DNA of 64,000 nt from contig NZ_BAKI01000001.1 of NCBI RefSeq assembly GCF_000583655.1, positions 120,663-184,662 of the forward strand. The letters are read 5' to 3'. Numbering within the stretch: the first letter of the stretch is position 1; each line of letters begins with the position of its first letter. The notes below the pieces were generated by a model. The model saw nothing but the letters and a program-made list of their open reading frames with translations, was not told the DNA's origin and did no database searches. Of the stretch, positions 41,385-51,734 are shown piece after piece. This DNA is from Lentilactobacillus farraginis DSM 18382 = JCM 14108. GTDB taxonomy: Bacteria > Bacillota > Bacilli > Lactobacillales > Lactobacillaceae. Both the position numbers and the translations under genes were made by a program.

Positions 41385-44101
41385 ATGAGAACGTTTGCTA
41401 TCAGGGCCCGCGACGGGGTCATGGAATTAAATTATTCAGAAGATTCCAACAAACCGCCCTTTAGAAAGTTTATGATCACATACAACCCCAAATTTTCAAT
41501 TGGCGATAACCTTGAAAATATTAAAGCCGCTTTAACCGGGCTCCCGGTTGATGCCGCTATCATCGAAAATTCATTGAATTACGAATTTTCAGATACGATC
41601 ATTGGAATCAATCACCAAAAGATCGATATTGGTTTGGCGATTGCCAACATGATGAATATTCCGGTTGTTAATCTAAATAAAGTCAAAGCCGTTGGTCTGC
41701 AAAAAGCCGTTTCCGAAAAGGCCGATTACTTGAAATGGCACTTGGATTACTATGGCGAGTATAGCGGAAAACGAAACTATGGTCAGGAAGCCATGCTGAC
41801 AATTGGTAACGGCTACTTTGGCCTTCGAGGCGCCTATGTTGAATCAAATGCCGACCAGGATAATTATCCCGGCATGTATGTCGCCGGCGTTTATAATCAA
41901 CTGACAACCAATATTAACGGCCGTGACGTTGTTAATGAAGATTTGGTTAACCTGCCAAATTCACAGTTTATCAGTTTTGGTGTTGACCACCAAAAGCCGT
42001 TTAAAATCAAGAAGGAAGACATTCAAGATATTTATCGCAGCCTTGATTTAAAAACCGGTGTTTTAACCACGACCCTTCATATTCAATTGTCAACCGGCCA
42101 CATTTTACAAGTCCGGGCAACTAAAGTAGCCAACATGACCAATTGGCACCGCTATGCCATAAAATACGAAATCAAGCCGATCAACTTTTCCGGCAGCCTG
42201 CAGGTTTACTCTGAAATTGACGGCAGCGTTATCAACGGCAACGTCGAACGATACGCCGATTTCAACCAGCACCATTTGGATATTATCGGCATGTCGGCTC
42301 ACGACAACCAGATTTCAATGGCCGGTCAGACAAAGACTTCCAAAGTTGCTTTTGTTATTAACGCCAAACTGGATAGTCCAGATCTTGATCCGGCAAAAGT
42401 TATTAATACGGATACCGAAAACCAAATTATTCGCCAAACACTTAATTTGAATGTCGAACCGGAAAGCAGTTACGAATTTGAAAAAAATGTTTCAATTTTC
42501 ACCGGTGATAGCGGTGATAATTCTCTTGAAGAAGCTGCGCAAAAAGAACTGAACGCTTCGTCATTTCAAGATACCCTGGCAGACAGTCAGAAGTTTTGGA
42601 AAAATGTTTGGCAGAAATCAGACATTCAGATTACCAATGATATTACCAGTCAGAAGCTGACCCGAGTAAATATTTATCACTTATTGGTAACCGGAGCCGC
42701 CTTGGCATCCGGAAAACTGGACGCTTCTGTAGGTGCCCGGGGGCTTCATGGTGAAGCTTATCGTGGCCACATTTTCTGGGACGTTACGTTTGACCTGCCG
42801 TTCTACGCAATTCACTATCCGGCAATTGCCAAGCAATGCCTGCTTTACCGTTATAATCGCATTGGCGAGGCCCGCAAATATGCCAAATCCGAAGATAAAC
42901 AGGGGGCCATGTTCCCATGGCAATCCGGCATGTATGGTGATGAACAATCACAATTTGTTCACCTCAACCCTGTTAGTGGTAACTGGGACCCTGATAACAG
43001 CCGGCTCCAACGGCACGTTTCCATTTCCGTAGCCTATGATGTTTTGAAGTACGTTCAGATTACGGGTGACGATAGTTTTATGGCCAAGTATGGTTTGGAA
43101 ATGCTGTTGTCAATTTGTAAATTCTGGGTCAGCATGGCTTCTTATGATAAAAAAGCTGATCGCTATGATATCCATAACGTCATGGGGCCCGACGAATTTC
43201 ATGAAGAGTATCCAAATGCGGACGAGCAGGGTCTGACCAACAACGCCTACACCAATATCATGGTTTCCTGGCTGTTTGATAAAGTTGCCACCCTGGTTTC
43301 CAATCAAAAGACGGCCGTTTTAAAGGCGGCTAATGAGAAAGCCGGTACGGATGAAAAACTGCTAACGCAAATGCATGATATTGCCCACAAACTTCGGTTG
43401 GATATCAATGATGAGGCATCATCGGTCAGTTTGCCGGTTACTTCAACCTCTCTAAGCTAAATTTCGATGCCTACCGGAAAAAGTACGGTGATATTTCCAG
43501 AATCGATCGCCTGCTTAAAGGTGAAGGAAAATCACCGGATTCTTATCAGGTTGCCAAGCAGGCGGACACGTTAATGGCCTACTATGAACTGCCGTTTTCC
43601 GAGGTTCAGGATGTCATCACCCGCTTGGGCTACAAACTGCCGGCAAATTACTTTACCAGCAATCTGCGGTTCTACTTGGATCGAACCACCCATGGCTCAA
43701 CATTGTCACGAATTGTTTACTCAGTTCTGGATGAAATGGACGGCAGCATGGATCAATCCTGGCAGTTATTCTCAACCGCCCTGTTTTCCGATTATTACGA
43801 TATCCAAGGAGGGACCACGGCTGAAGGAATTCATTTAGGTGTTATGGGCGCCACGCTCCAGATTGAGACCGGTTGCTACGGAGGTGTTCGGCTGGAATCA
43901 AACGAAGTATCAATCAATCCGCATCTGCCACAGAATTGGCAAAAAATTTCATTTAAACAAGCCTATCGGGGAATCAATTACCAATTTGAAATCACCCACC
44001 ATGATGTTACCGTCGCGGCAGATGCCGGTACACACGTTAAAGTAGCGGGTAAAGATTATTCCCTAACCAAAAATAAAGCGGCAACAATTTCCTACAAATA
44101 A
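41385..44101 (+). CDS. Glycoside hydrolase family 65 phosphorylase with N-terminal extension, frameshifted near 43415
   Basis: GH65 disaccharide phosphorylase (maltose, trehalose or kojibiose class). The catalytic Glu lies in VMGPDEFHEEY and the phosphate-binding THGSTLS segment follows later. The frame is lost at DEASSVS, while the other frame reads EGIIGQFAGYFNLSK and continues to the end; a third G at 43413-43416 joins them. The result is about 905 residues, roughly 140 longer than usual, because of an N-terminal domain (residues 1 to about 125) I do not recognise. It is 16 bases upstream of pgmB, whose product uses the beta-glucose 1-phosphate made by inverting GH65 phosphorylases. Confidence 0.87.
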
Positions 44102-44117
44102 CGAGGAGTGACTTGAA

Positions 44118-44792
44118 ATGGCAAAATTTTCTGACATTAAGGGATTTGTTTTTGACTTGGATGGTGTTATTACGGATACGTCTGTTTTTCACAGTCAAGC
44201 CTGGCATCAGGTAGCCGATAAAGTCGGCGCGCCATGGTCTAAAGAACTGGAAGACGGCTTAAAAGGCATTAGCCGAATGGATTCACTGGAGATGATCTTA
44301 AAGGCCGGGAATCTTTCTGATAAATACACGGAAGACCAAAAAGTCGCCTTGGCAACCGAAAAAAATACCAACTATTTAAAGTTGGTTGACCAAATGACGC
44401 CAGCTAACATCCTCCCGGGAATTAAAGCCTTCCTAGACGAAATTAAAGATCACGGTTACCTACTGTCATTGGCTTCCGCCTCAAAAAACGCACCGAAAGT
44501 ATTGCAGAAACTGCAGTTAACAGACTACTTCCCAAAGATTGTTGATCCAAAGATCCTTTCCAAAGGTAAACCGGATCCGGAGATTTACCTGAAAGGCGCA
44601 GCATTAATTGATCTAAAGCCGGAACAATGCATCGGTGTTGAAGATGCTGCGGCCGGTGTTGAATCAATTAACGCGGCTGGTGAAACGTCGATTGGCATTG
44701 GTGACAAACAAACTCTAAAAGATGCGGACATTCACTTTGAGAATACGGCTGACATGACTTTAGCCAATATTAAAAAGCAAATGACCGAATAA
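44118..44792 (+). CDS. pgmB: Beta-phosphoglucomutase
   Basis: HAD superfamily, 224 residues. The nucleophile motif FDLDGVITDTSVFH is that of beta-PGM, followed by the cap and the SKGKPDPEIY and GVEDAAAGVE boxes. Converts beta-glucose 1-phosphate to glucose 6-phosphate, so the disaccharide phosphorylase product enters glycolysis. Ribosome-binding site cgaggag upstream. Confidence 0.95.
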   Translation: MAKFSDIKGFVFDLDGVITDTSVFHSQAWHQVADKVGAPWSKELEDGLKGISRMDSLEMILKAGNLSDKYTEDQKVALATEKNTNYLKLVDQMTPANILPGIKAFLDEIKDHGYLLSLASASKNAPKVLQKLQLTDYFPKIVDPKILSKGKPDPEIYLKGAALIDLKPEQCIGVEDAAAGVESINAAGETSIGIGDKQTLKDADIHFENTADMTLANIKKQMTE

Positions 44793-44814
44793 TTTGTTAA
44801 TCATAACTTAATTA

Positions 44815-44867
44815 AAAAACGGGATTGAGTCCAACGCAGTAATGCCTTGGATTCAATCCCGTTTTTG
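44815..44867. terminator. Terminator between convergent pgmB and HAD phosphatase
   Basis: Long stem aaaaaacgggattga / tcaatcccgtttttg. Confidence 0.85.
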
Positions 44868-44882
44868 ATTTTCTAATCAGTC

Positions 44883-45653
44883 CTACTTGATCAAACCGTA
44901 ATGTCTCAAACCATTCACAATCCCATGATTAATATTGGACGTTGTAACAAACGAGGCTTTTGCCTTAACATCGGGATGCCCATTGCCCATTGCCACTGGA
45001 TAATCAACCTCTTCGAACATCTGCAGGTCGTTTAATTGATCACCAAATGCATACGATGGGATCTTATCCAAGTGCGCTTCGGACAGCATCGCCTGAATTC
45101 CGGTTTGTTTGGAAACACCCCAGTTCATGGTATCCAAACAACGCGGATTATTTCGAACCAACGATAATTTACCCTTGAAATGATCTTGGTAAAGTTTATC
45201 TTTATCATAATTAAAAACATTTAGGAAATTGACCTGATGGGTTTTATAGAAAGTCGGGTCAACGTGTGGTGTCAACCGCAGCAAACGATAATTAACCTTT
45301 GTTAATTCGTTTTCGGCAGTTAGCGCAAATTCCGCATTATTATAGAACGAAATCACATCACCCTGCTCTTTGGCAAAAGCCAAAATTTCTTCGATAACGT
45401 CATCCGGAATTTCTTCAGCTTTCAGTTTTTTACCTTCATACTGCACGTAACTGCCGTTTGCGCTGACTAATGAATCTATTCCGGTCTCATCAATGACATA
45501 CTGAATTTCAAAAATGTTTCGACCGGTGGAAATAATCGGCAGAATATTATTTTCCCGTAATTCATTGACTGCCGCGATGTTTTCCTTAGAAACATTCTTT
45601 TCATTATCAAAAAAAGTCCCGTCAAGGTCAAAAAATACAACCGCTTTATACAT
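44883..45653 (-). CDS. Cof-type HAD family phosphatase
   Basis: 256 residues. HAD motif I FFDLDGTFFDN, motif II in ISTGRNIFE, C2-type cap and motif IV AFGDQLNDLQMFE followed by VAMGNGHPDVK. These enzymes remove phosphate from sugar phosphates or nucleotides such as FMN; the substrate cannot be assigned. Confidence 0.88.
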   Translation of the reverse strand: MYKAVVFFDLDGTFFDNEKNVSKENIAAVNELRENNILPIISTGRNIFEIQYVIDETGIDSLVSANGSYVQYEGKKLKAEEIPDDVIEEILAFAKEQGDVISFYNNAEFALTAENELTKVNYRLLRLTPHVDPTFYKTHQVNFLNVFNYDKDKLYQDHFKGKLSLVRNNPRCLDTMNWGVSKQTGIQAMLSEAHLDKIPSYAFGDQLNDLQMFEEVDYPVAMGNGHPDVKAKASFVTTSNINHGIVNGLRHYGLIK

Positions 45654-45806
45654 TAGTTTACCTCCATTCGATTCACTAATCTTATTGTACTACTTATTTA
45701 AACCGCACTTGGAAAAAGCAACCTGAAAATTCCGATTTATAGATGTTGTGGTATCAAAATTTATGATACACTAGATATCGTATATTTTATTAAAAGAGGG
45801 GCTACC

Positions 45807-46460
45807 ATGGTGATAATTACAGCAGGTATGATCGGCGTTGGCAAAACAACTTTAACAGGCAAAATCGCAGCACACTTAGGGACCAAGGCATTTTTTGAAC
45901 CGGTTGGCGATAATCCTGTCCTGCCGCTCTACTACTCAAATCCTAAACAATATGGATTCTTATTACAGATCTATTTTTTAAATAAACGCTTCTCGATGAT
46001 TAAACAGGCGCTAAGTGACGATAACAACGTCCTGGATCGTTCGATTTACGAAGATGCCCTTTTCACCCGGGAAAACAATGCGGACGGCAACATCAGTGAT
46101 ACAGAGCTGGCAGTCTATCTGAAGCTTTTGGATAACATGATGACCGAATTGGATCAGCTTCCAAAGAAGGCGCCCGATTTATTGGTCTATGCTGACAGTG
46201 ACTTTGAAACAATTAAGTACCGCATCAAAAAAAGAGGTCGGGATTACGAACAGTTTGAAAATAATCCGGAACTGGAACATTACTATTACAAAATGTGGCG
46301 GGCATATCAGCAATGGTTTAAAAACTATGACGTTAGTCCAAAGCTTAAAATCGATCTTCAAAAGTATGACCTTTCAGAACCCCAAAATGTCGATCTGGTA
46401 CTTGGAATGATTGATGAAAAGTTAGCAGAGATCCGCGATCCCCGTCAAGCAGCGATGTAA
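45807..46460 (+). CDS. Deoxynucleoside kinase (dAK/dGK type)
   Basis: 217 residues. P-loop GMIGVGKTTLTG, the substrate Arg motif LDRSIYEDALF and the lid (KKRGRDYEQ) match lactobacillus deoxyadenosine/deoxyguanosine kinases of deoxynucleoside salvage. A second such kinase is often linked to it; here it is alone. Confidence 0.9.
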   Translation: MVIITAGMIGVGKTTLTGKIAAHLGTKAFFEPVGDNPVLPLYYSNPKQYGFLLQIYFLNKRFSMIKQALSDDNNVLDRSIYEDALFTRENNADGNISDTELAVYLKLLDNMMTELDQLPKKAPDLLVYADSDFETIKYRIKKRGRDYEQFENNPELEHYYYKMWRAYQQWFKNYDVSPKLKIDLQKYDLSEPQNVDLVLGMIDEKLAEIRDPRQAAM

Positions 46461-46497
46461 ATCATCTATATTCACGATATTGTCACAATATTAATCA

Positions 46498-46546
46498 AAC
46501 AAGGCCTTGAAACGTCCGCTTACGACTGCTTCAAGGCCTTGATTTC
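46498..46546. terminator. Bidirectional terminator
   Basis: Stem caaggccttgaa / ttcaaggccttg in the convergent gap. Confidence 0.75.
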
Positions 46547-46571
46547 ATTTGTTTGATCAATTTTCAACCGG

Positions 46572-47366
46572 TTAATTTTGAAGATTCCGCAATTTAACCC
46601 GCCCCCACTTTTGCTGCGGCGTTTTTTCATACCAAAGTGCCTTTTTAGAAATTAAATAGTCGACCCGGTGTCGATACCACCAGGCGGGTACGCCACTTGG
46701 CCCATCCCCCAGCACTTCGCCAATTACCTCAGGAATCTTTTTAAAATCAACCGGACTGACATGGGAAAGCAAAAATCGGTCGTAAAAATTAATTGGCTGG
46801 CTCATCAAATGGCCATTAATCATAATTCTAAGCGGGGTATTATCCTTTCGCAGATCCCGCCACAGATAACTGTGAGCAATTCGCGTATCCCTTAGCAACG
46901 GCTGTTCACCACTAAATAAATGGTATTTGGCAAAATCAGCTGTCGATAATTCACCCAAACTATGGATACTAAATAAGAATTGTTCATAAGAAAGAATCAG
47001 GGGAACATGAACCGATGTTACCTGATTTTGTGCGTCTCTTAAATAATCACACAACCAGGCAAAGCCACAGCTGTCATCCGGCAGATCCGTCCACCAAATC
47101 CGCAGCGGCTTTTGTTCAATAATAGCTTGATCCAATGCTTTAAGACCGGCAAGTATCGATTGATACCATTCATCGGTATCATCATGGCGTTCATGGGTAT
47201 TGCGGATTTTCAATAGCGTTTTTCGGGTTTCAAGCAGATTGGTTTGCGCAATATCCCCCAATCCCAACAGTAATGGTAACAAAATAACCTGGCAGTCAAT
47301 CTGATGGGTTGTATAATAATGTTTTAAAGTTACGGCAAAACCATCGCTAAATACTATATCAGCCAC
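46572..47366 (-). CDS. DUF1835/DUF3658-like protein
   Basis: 264 residues, soluble. The start (IVFSDGFAVTLK) and the conserved WWTDLPDDSCGFAWL region resemble DUF1835-domain proteins. No catalytic residues can be named. Confidence 0.6.
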   Translation of the reverse strand: MADIVFSDGFAVTLKHYYTTHQIDCQVILLPLLLGLGDIAQTNLLETRKTLLKIRNTHERHDDTDEWYQSILAGLKALDQAIIEQKPLRIWWTDLPDDSCGFAWLCDYLRDAQNQVTSVHVPLILSYEQFLFSIHSLGELSTADFAKYHLFSGEQPLLRDTRIAHSYLWRDLRKDNTPLRIMINGHLMSQPINFYDRFLLSHVSPVDFKKIPEVIGEVLGDGPSGVPAWWYRHRVDYLISKKALWYEKTPQQKWGRVKLRNLQN

Positions 47367-47471
47367 GCAAATCCCTCATTTTTTCAAAATTTTGATACTT
47401 CCTCGAAATGACAACTCTGAAAATTATAAACGTTTCCGGTACATAATTGCAAATAAATCATCAACCAATTC

Positions 47472-47522
47472 AAAAAAGATTGTGAAACTGCTGAAAATCG
47501 GCCAGGTTTCACAATCTTTTTA
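47472..47522 (-). terminator. Terminator of pepV-usp unit
   Basis: Stem aagattgtgaaac / gtttcacaatctt followed by U on the minus strand. Confidence 0.8.
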
Positions 47523-47547
47523 ATGATAATTCCGACGTTTTTAGTTT

Positions 47548-48030
47548 TTAGAGGCGCTTCTTTTTATCCCGGTGGACGATAAAGACGTCACACGGGGCGT
47601 GAGCGATAACGAAGGCTGCCGTTGACCCCAATGTCAGGCGGGTAAAGAAATTCACACCCGTTGCCCCGATCACAATTGCGTCAATTTTCTTATCAGCAAC
47701 AATTTCAGTGGCTAATTGGGTTTTGGGATCACCATAGGAAACAAAGCCTGCCACTTCCGACACCCCTGCTTTCTTGGCTTCGTCAACGTAACCCTGAACC
47801 AAATTCTCAAAATTATTTTTTAAATTTTCAATGGTTGACGGATCAACGTTGCCAAACCCAATCGAAGCTGATTTGGACACACCAATGAAGTCTCGATTAT
47901 TAATAACCGCTACAATATATAATTTGGCGGCATTTCGATGAGCGATCGCAATCGCCTTTTTTACAGCTTTTGCGGCAGTCTTGGAACCGTCAACCCCTAC
48001 CAGAATCCGGTGATAATTAAATTCCAACAT
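47548..48030 (-). CDS. Universal stress protein (UspA family)
   Basis: 160 residues. Starts MLEFNYHRILVGVDGSK and keeps the nucleotide-binding motif VIGATGVNFFTRLTLGSTAAF. Start at 48030 follows GGGGTG. It lies 22 bases after pepV and shares its terminator. A second Usp gene lies at 27.4 kb. Confidence 0.9.
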   Translation of the reverse strand: MLEFNYHRILVGVDGSKTAAKAVKKAIAIAHRNAAKLYIVAVINNRDFIGVSKSASIGFGNVDPSTIENLKNNFENLVQGYVDEAKKAGVSEVAGFVSYGDPKTQLATEIVADKKIDAIVIGATGVNFFTRLTLGSTAAFVIAHAPCDVFIVHRDKKKRL

Positions 48031-48051
48031 ATGAAACACCCCAATCGAATG

Positions 48052-49454
48052 TTATTTGGCTGTCAACTCATAAATGGACTGGCCGTAGATCGCCATTGCT
48101 TTCAGTAAATCATTAATCGGTTGAAATTCGTTGGCCTGGTGCATCGTATCTTGAGTTCCCGGGAAAAGCGCACCAAATGCCACGCCACGGGGCATCATCC
48201 GTGCGTACGTGCCGCCGCCAACAACTTCAGGTTTCACATCTTTGGCACCGGTCTGTTGGGCGTAAACTGCCAATAGGGTTTTGACAATCGGATCATCGGG
48301 ATCAACATAATGTGGCACCATATGGCTGATTTCCTTTACCTCGCCACCAAGCTTATCAGCAACTTTTAATAATGCCTGTAAAATTTGCGTATCGTTTATT
48401 CCCTTTGGATAGCGGAAATTTGTATTGACCAAACCACCCGTTCGAAAGTCAAACTTCATAATCCCAACATTCATCGTCAACTCACCCATAACATCGTCAA
48501 CATGGTTGACACCGATTTTATGAGCTCGCGTATCATCATGAAGATACTCGGCGATAAACGAAAGAAATTGTTTAGCGGCGCCTTCAAAATTAAATTGGTT
48601 CAGAAAGGCAGCCAAATAAGTTCCCGCGTTAATACCGTTTTCAGGCGCCATCGCGTGGGCCTGCTTGCCGATTAGATGCACGGCAATCCCATCGCCAGTC
48701 GCTTTAATATCACCTGATAATGGCTGTTTGTCCAAAAAGTCGGTAAAGGCGTCCACAAATTTTTCATTGTTATCCGTTTCAATCAAAGCCGTTGCGTTTC
48801 CCGGCACCATATTCGTTCGCAGCCCTGAATCAAATTCTTTAAGGGTGTATTCAGCACCATTCGTTTTACCAAAGGTTGTCTCGTAAGCCGCATTTCCCTT
48901 TTCACCATTGATAAGCGGAAATTCAGCATCCGGCGAAAATCCCAATGTCGCTGCGGCTCAACCTCAAAGTAATGCTTCATACCAGTCCAATCACTTTCTT
49001 CATCGGTACCGATAATCAAGCGGATCTTCATTTTTGGCAAAATCCCGTTGTCTTTTAACATCCGCAGCCCATAGTAGGCAGCTAAGCCGGGGCCTTTATC
49101 GTCAGATGTTCCCCGACCGTACAAATTACCGTTCTTCTCGGTCATTTCAAAGGGATTAGTTTCCCAGCCGTCACCGGCAGGCATTACATCTGCATGTGAC
49201 TGCATCGCAAACGTCTGCTCGCCTGAACCGTACTCAATATACCCTACTAGATTGTCCAGATTTTTTACTGTAAAACCATCCCGTTCACCAAATGATAAAA
49301 ATTTTTGAAGGGCTTTGGCCGGGCCCTCACCCAAAGGATAATCGTCTGTTTTGTGTTCGTCGTCCCGCACACTGGGAATACTGATCAATTCCTTTAAATC
49401 ACTTAAATACTGATCACGATACTTCTCAGCCTGCTTTTGCCAATCGATTGTCAT
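48052..49454 (-). CDS. pepV: Dipeptidase PepV, frameshifted near 48955
   Basis: Zinc metallopeptidase of the M20 family that cleaves dipeptides. N-terminus WQKQAEKYRDQYLSDLKELI, metal ligands in MQSHADVMPAGDGW, DDKGPGLAAYYG and GTDEESDWTGM. The frame runs EVEPQRHWDF where the family has EVEPAATLGFSPDAEFPLING, and the next frame supplies the latter; one missing base near 48955 restores 467 residues, the normal length. The lid domain and metal-binding C-terminus are complete. Confidence 0.93.
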
Positions 49455-49571
49455 TGATTCTCACTCCTGTCATCTTATGTTTATATTTTAGCACATCTCA
49501 CTGTGCTTGCAGGTCACGAGCAATGGTATACTGAGTTTGAAAAGATCTTTGAGTTGGAGGGGATTTTAAAG

Positions 49572-50405
49572 ATGAAGGAAATTACAAACGATATTTTAGC
49601 AAAGGTTATTCGTAAGCGGCCTGCAGATAGTTATAAGGGCACTTATGGTCGGATTGCCTTAATTGGCGGTAGTCAAAACTTTGGCGGTGCCATTATTATG
49701 GCTTCATTGGCCGCAGTCTATTCCGGAGCCGGACTGGTTACCACAATAACTGATCCCACAAATCAAACCAGCCTTCACGACTGGCTGCCGGAAGCTATGT
49801 TTGTCGACTATCACGATTTAAAAACAGCGGCGCCAATTATTAAAAGCGCTGACGTGGTTGTCATCGGGCCGGGGCTGGGAACCGACAACAACGCGCTGTC
49901 TATTCTAACCAAAACCTTTGAATTGGCCCATGACAAACAAACATTGGTCATTGACGGCTCCGCTTTAACGTTGATTGCCCATAACCACTTGGCTCTGCCC
50001 GAAGCATCCCTGAATATTCTGACCCCTCATCAAATGGAGTGGCAGCGAGTCTCGGGTATTAAGATCGCCGATCAAACGCCCGAGAAAAATCAAGCCGCTG
50101 CCAACCAGCTAAACGCAATTGTGGTTGTCAAATCCCATCGAACAGAGGTTTATGCAGCCGGTAAAATTTATCAAAACACCGGCGGTACACCCGCGCAAGC
50201 AACCGGTGGTATGGGCGATACGCTGGCAGGGTTAATCGGTGGCTTTACTGCTCAATTTGATAATAAAACCAACGCAACCCTGGCCGCAGTTTACACTCAC
50301 AGCGCGATTGCCGATAAATTGGCAAAAAAACAGTACGTTGTGTTACCTCACCAAATCAGTGAGGCCCTGCCAAAATTCATGCTTAAAAACCAGCGGACCA
50401 ACTAA
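49572..50405 (+). CDS. nnrD: ADP-dependent NAD(P)H-hydrate dehydratase
   Basis: Repairs hydrated NADH and NADPH. Carbohydrate-kinase fold with the start GSQNFGGAIIMAS and the ATP-site signature GTPAQATGGMGDTLAG. Only the dehydratase part of YjeF is present; the epimerase domain must be separate. 277 residues; start at 49572 follows GGAGG. Confidence 0.93.
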   Translation: MKEITNDILAKVIRKRPADSYKGTYGRIALIGGSQNFGGAIIMASLAAVYSGAGLVTTITDPTNQTSLHDWLPEAMFVDYHDLKTAAPIIKSADVVVIGPGLGTDNNALSILTKTFELAHDKQTLVIDGSALTLIAHNHLALPEASLNILTPHQMEWQRVSGIKIADQTPEKNQAAANQLNAIVVVKSHRTEVYAAGKIYQNTGGTPAQATGGMGDTLAGLIGGFTAQFDNKTNATLAAVYTHSAIADKLAKKQYVVLPHQISEALPKFMLKNQRTN

Positions 50406-50420
50406 TTTACAATTTTAAGC

Positions 50421-50468
50421 CAAGAGTGGGACGAAAGGCAGTTAACCGCCTTTTGTCTCACTCTTGTT
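50421..50468 (+). terminator. Terminator of nnrD
   Basis: Stem aagagtgggac / gtctcactctt with inner gaaaggc/gccttt and a following T-rich run. Confidence 0.8.
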
Positions 50469-50593
50469 TAAATCGATAACATCCAATTAGTCTTTTAATT
50501 GTGAGAACTGTAATCAAAAATTATTGTCATTCAACCCCCAAATGCACTAGAATATTGTTATATGTGTTAAAAAATCGTAGAGGTGAAGAGTTT

Positions 50594-51628
50594 GTGAGTA
50601 AAAAGAGAATCGAATGGATTGACGTGGCCAAAGCCATCGGGATTGTCGCGGTTGTATTTGGTCACGCCATGACTCGGCATGGGACTATGTTTCACTTCCT
50701 ATATTGGTGGCATATGCCAATCTTCTTTATTATGGGTGGTTTTTTCTTAAAACCCATTATTAATAATAACTGGTGGGGATTTATCAAAAAACGAATTATC
50801 CCGTTATTAATTTCCTATCTCATTTGCGGCAGCGGCTTAATCCTGCTTTCACACTTTATTAGAGGTGAAAGCTGGTCATACACGGCGTTTTATTTTGTCC
50901 GCCTACTATGGGGTGGCCGAACACTGAATCACTACCTAAGTGTCTTCTGGTACATTAACGTTTATTTACTGGCTTTGGTTCTCACATCCATTGTGATTAC
51001 ATATGTCAAAACACGTGAGTACCAAATCATCATCGCTTTTATTTCGCTAATTGTTTCGACCAGTTATAAACACGTCTGGTTCTTCAATTGGAAATATATT
51101 CCCTGGGATTTTGACGTTGCGTTCATTGCGTTGTTCTTTATGTTGTTCGGTTATTTATATTTCCATAAAATTCAGCAGTTCGTAAAAGATTTATGGATTA
51201 TGATTCCATGTGGCTTAATCACACTATGGATTTTCTGGATGCAGCATATGGATCGCTTTAATTTTGCTTTTTACTTAAAGTCCAAAATTATTCACGCAAC
51301 TTTCCATCATATTCCAATTTCGCGGGTATCCTACATTTTGTTTATCCCGATTCTAATTTGTATGGTGGTCTTTAGCTTCAGTTATTACCTCTGTCAATTT
51401 TTCCCACAATTCGTTATTAAGCCAATTCAATTGCTTGGCCAACAAACCCTTGGGATTATGTATCTTCACAAGGCAGTCATTGATATTATTGATGAAATGG
51501 GCTACAAGAGTGCCATTATGGAAACCATTCTGGCGGTTATTATTTCATTCATCTTATCGCTGCTGTACGCTTACTTAAAACGCCGATTTAAGCAGAACCG
51601 GCATAAAAACATCCCCGTCAATGGGTAG
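50594..51628 (+). CDS. Membrane acyltransferase, acyltransferase 3 family
   Basis: 344 residues, about ten helices. The family motif with the catalytic His is seen in VVFGHAMTRHG and WWHMPIFFIMGGFF. GTG start at 50594 after AGGTGAAG. Such enzymes O-acetylate surface polysaccharides or teichoic acids; no glycan genes are adjacent, so the acceptor is unknown. Confidence 0.83.
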   Translation: MSKKRIEWIDVAKAIGIVAVVFGHAMTRHGTMFHFLYWWHMPIFFIMGGFFLKPIINNNWWGFIKKRIIPLLISYLICGSGLILLSHFIRGESWSYTAFYFVRLLWGGRTLNHYLSVFWYINVYLLALVLTSIVITYVKTREYQIIIAFISLIVSTSYKHVWFFNWKYIPWDFDVAFIALFFMLFGYLYFHKIQQFVKDLWIMIPCGLITLWIFWMQHMDRFNFAFYLKSKIIHATFHHIPISRVSYILFIPILICMVVFSFSYYLCQFFPQFVIKPIQLLGQQTLGIMYLHKAVIDIIDEMGYKSAIMETILAVIISFILSLLYAYLKRRFKQNRHKNIPVNG

Positions 51629-51668
51629 CCAATCGGGTTAACTCTCAGAATTTTAAGTTCAGTCAATT

Positions 51669-51717
51669 AAAAATGGTGATCGGTCGCTTCTTCAAGAAGA
51701 AACCGGTCACCATTTTC
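51669..51717. terminator. Bidirectional terminator between acyltransferase and leuS
   Basis: Stem aaaatggtga / tcaccatttt with an inner cggt/accg. Confidence 0.8.
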
Positions 51718-51734
51718 AATAATTTAAAAACTGC

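Noticed and set aside
41262..41385. Catabolite-repression (cre) site upstream of the GH65 gene
   Set aside because: TTGAAACGCCAATTTA resembles only one half of the consensus.
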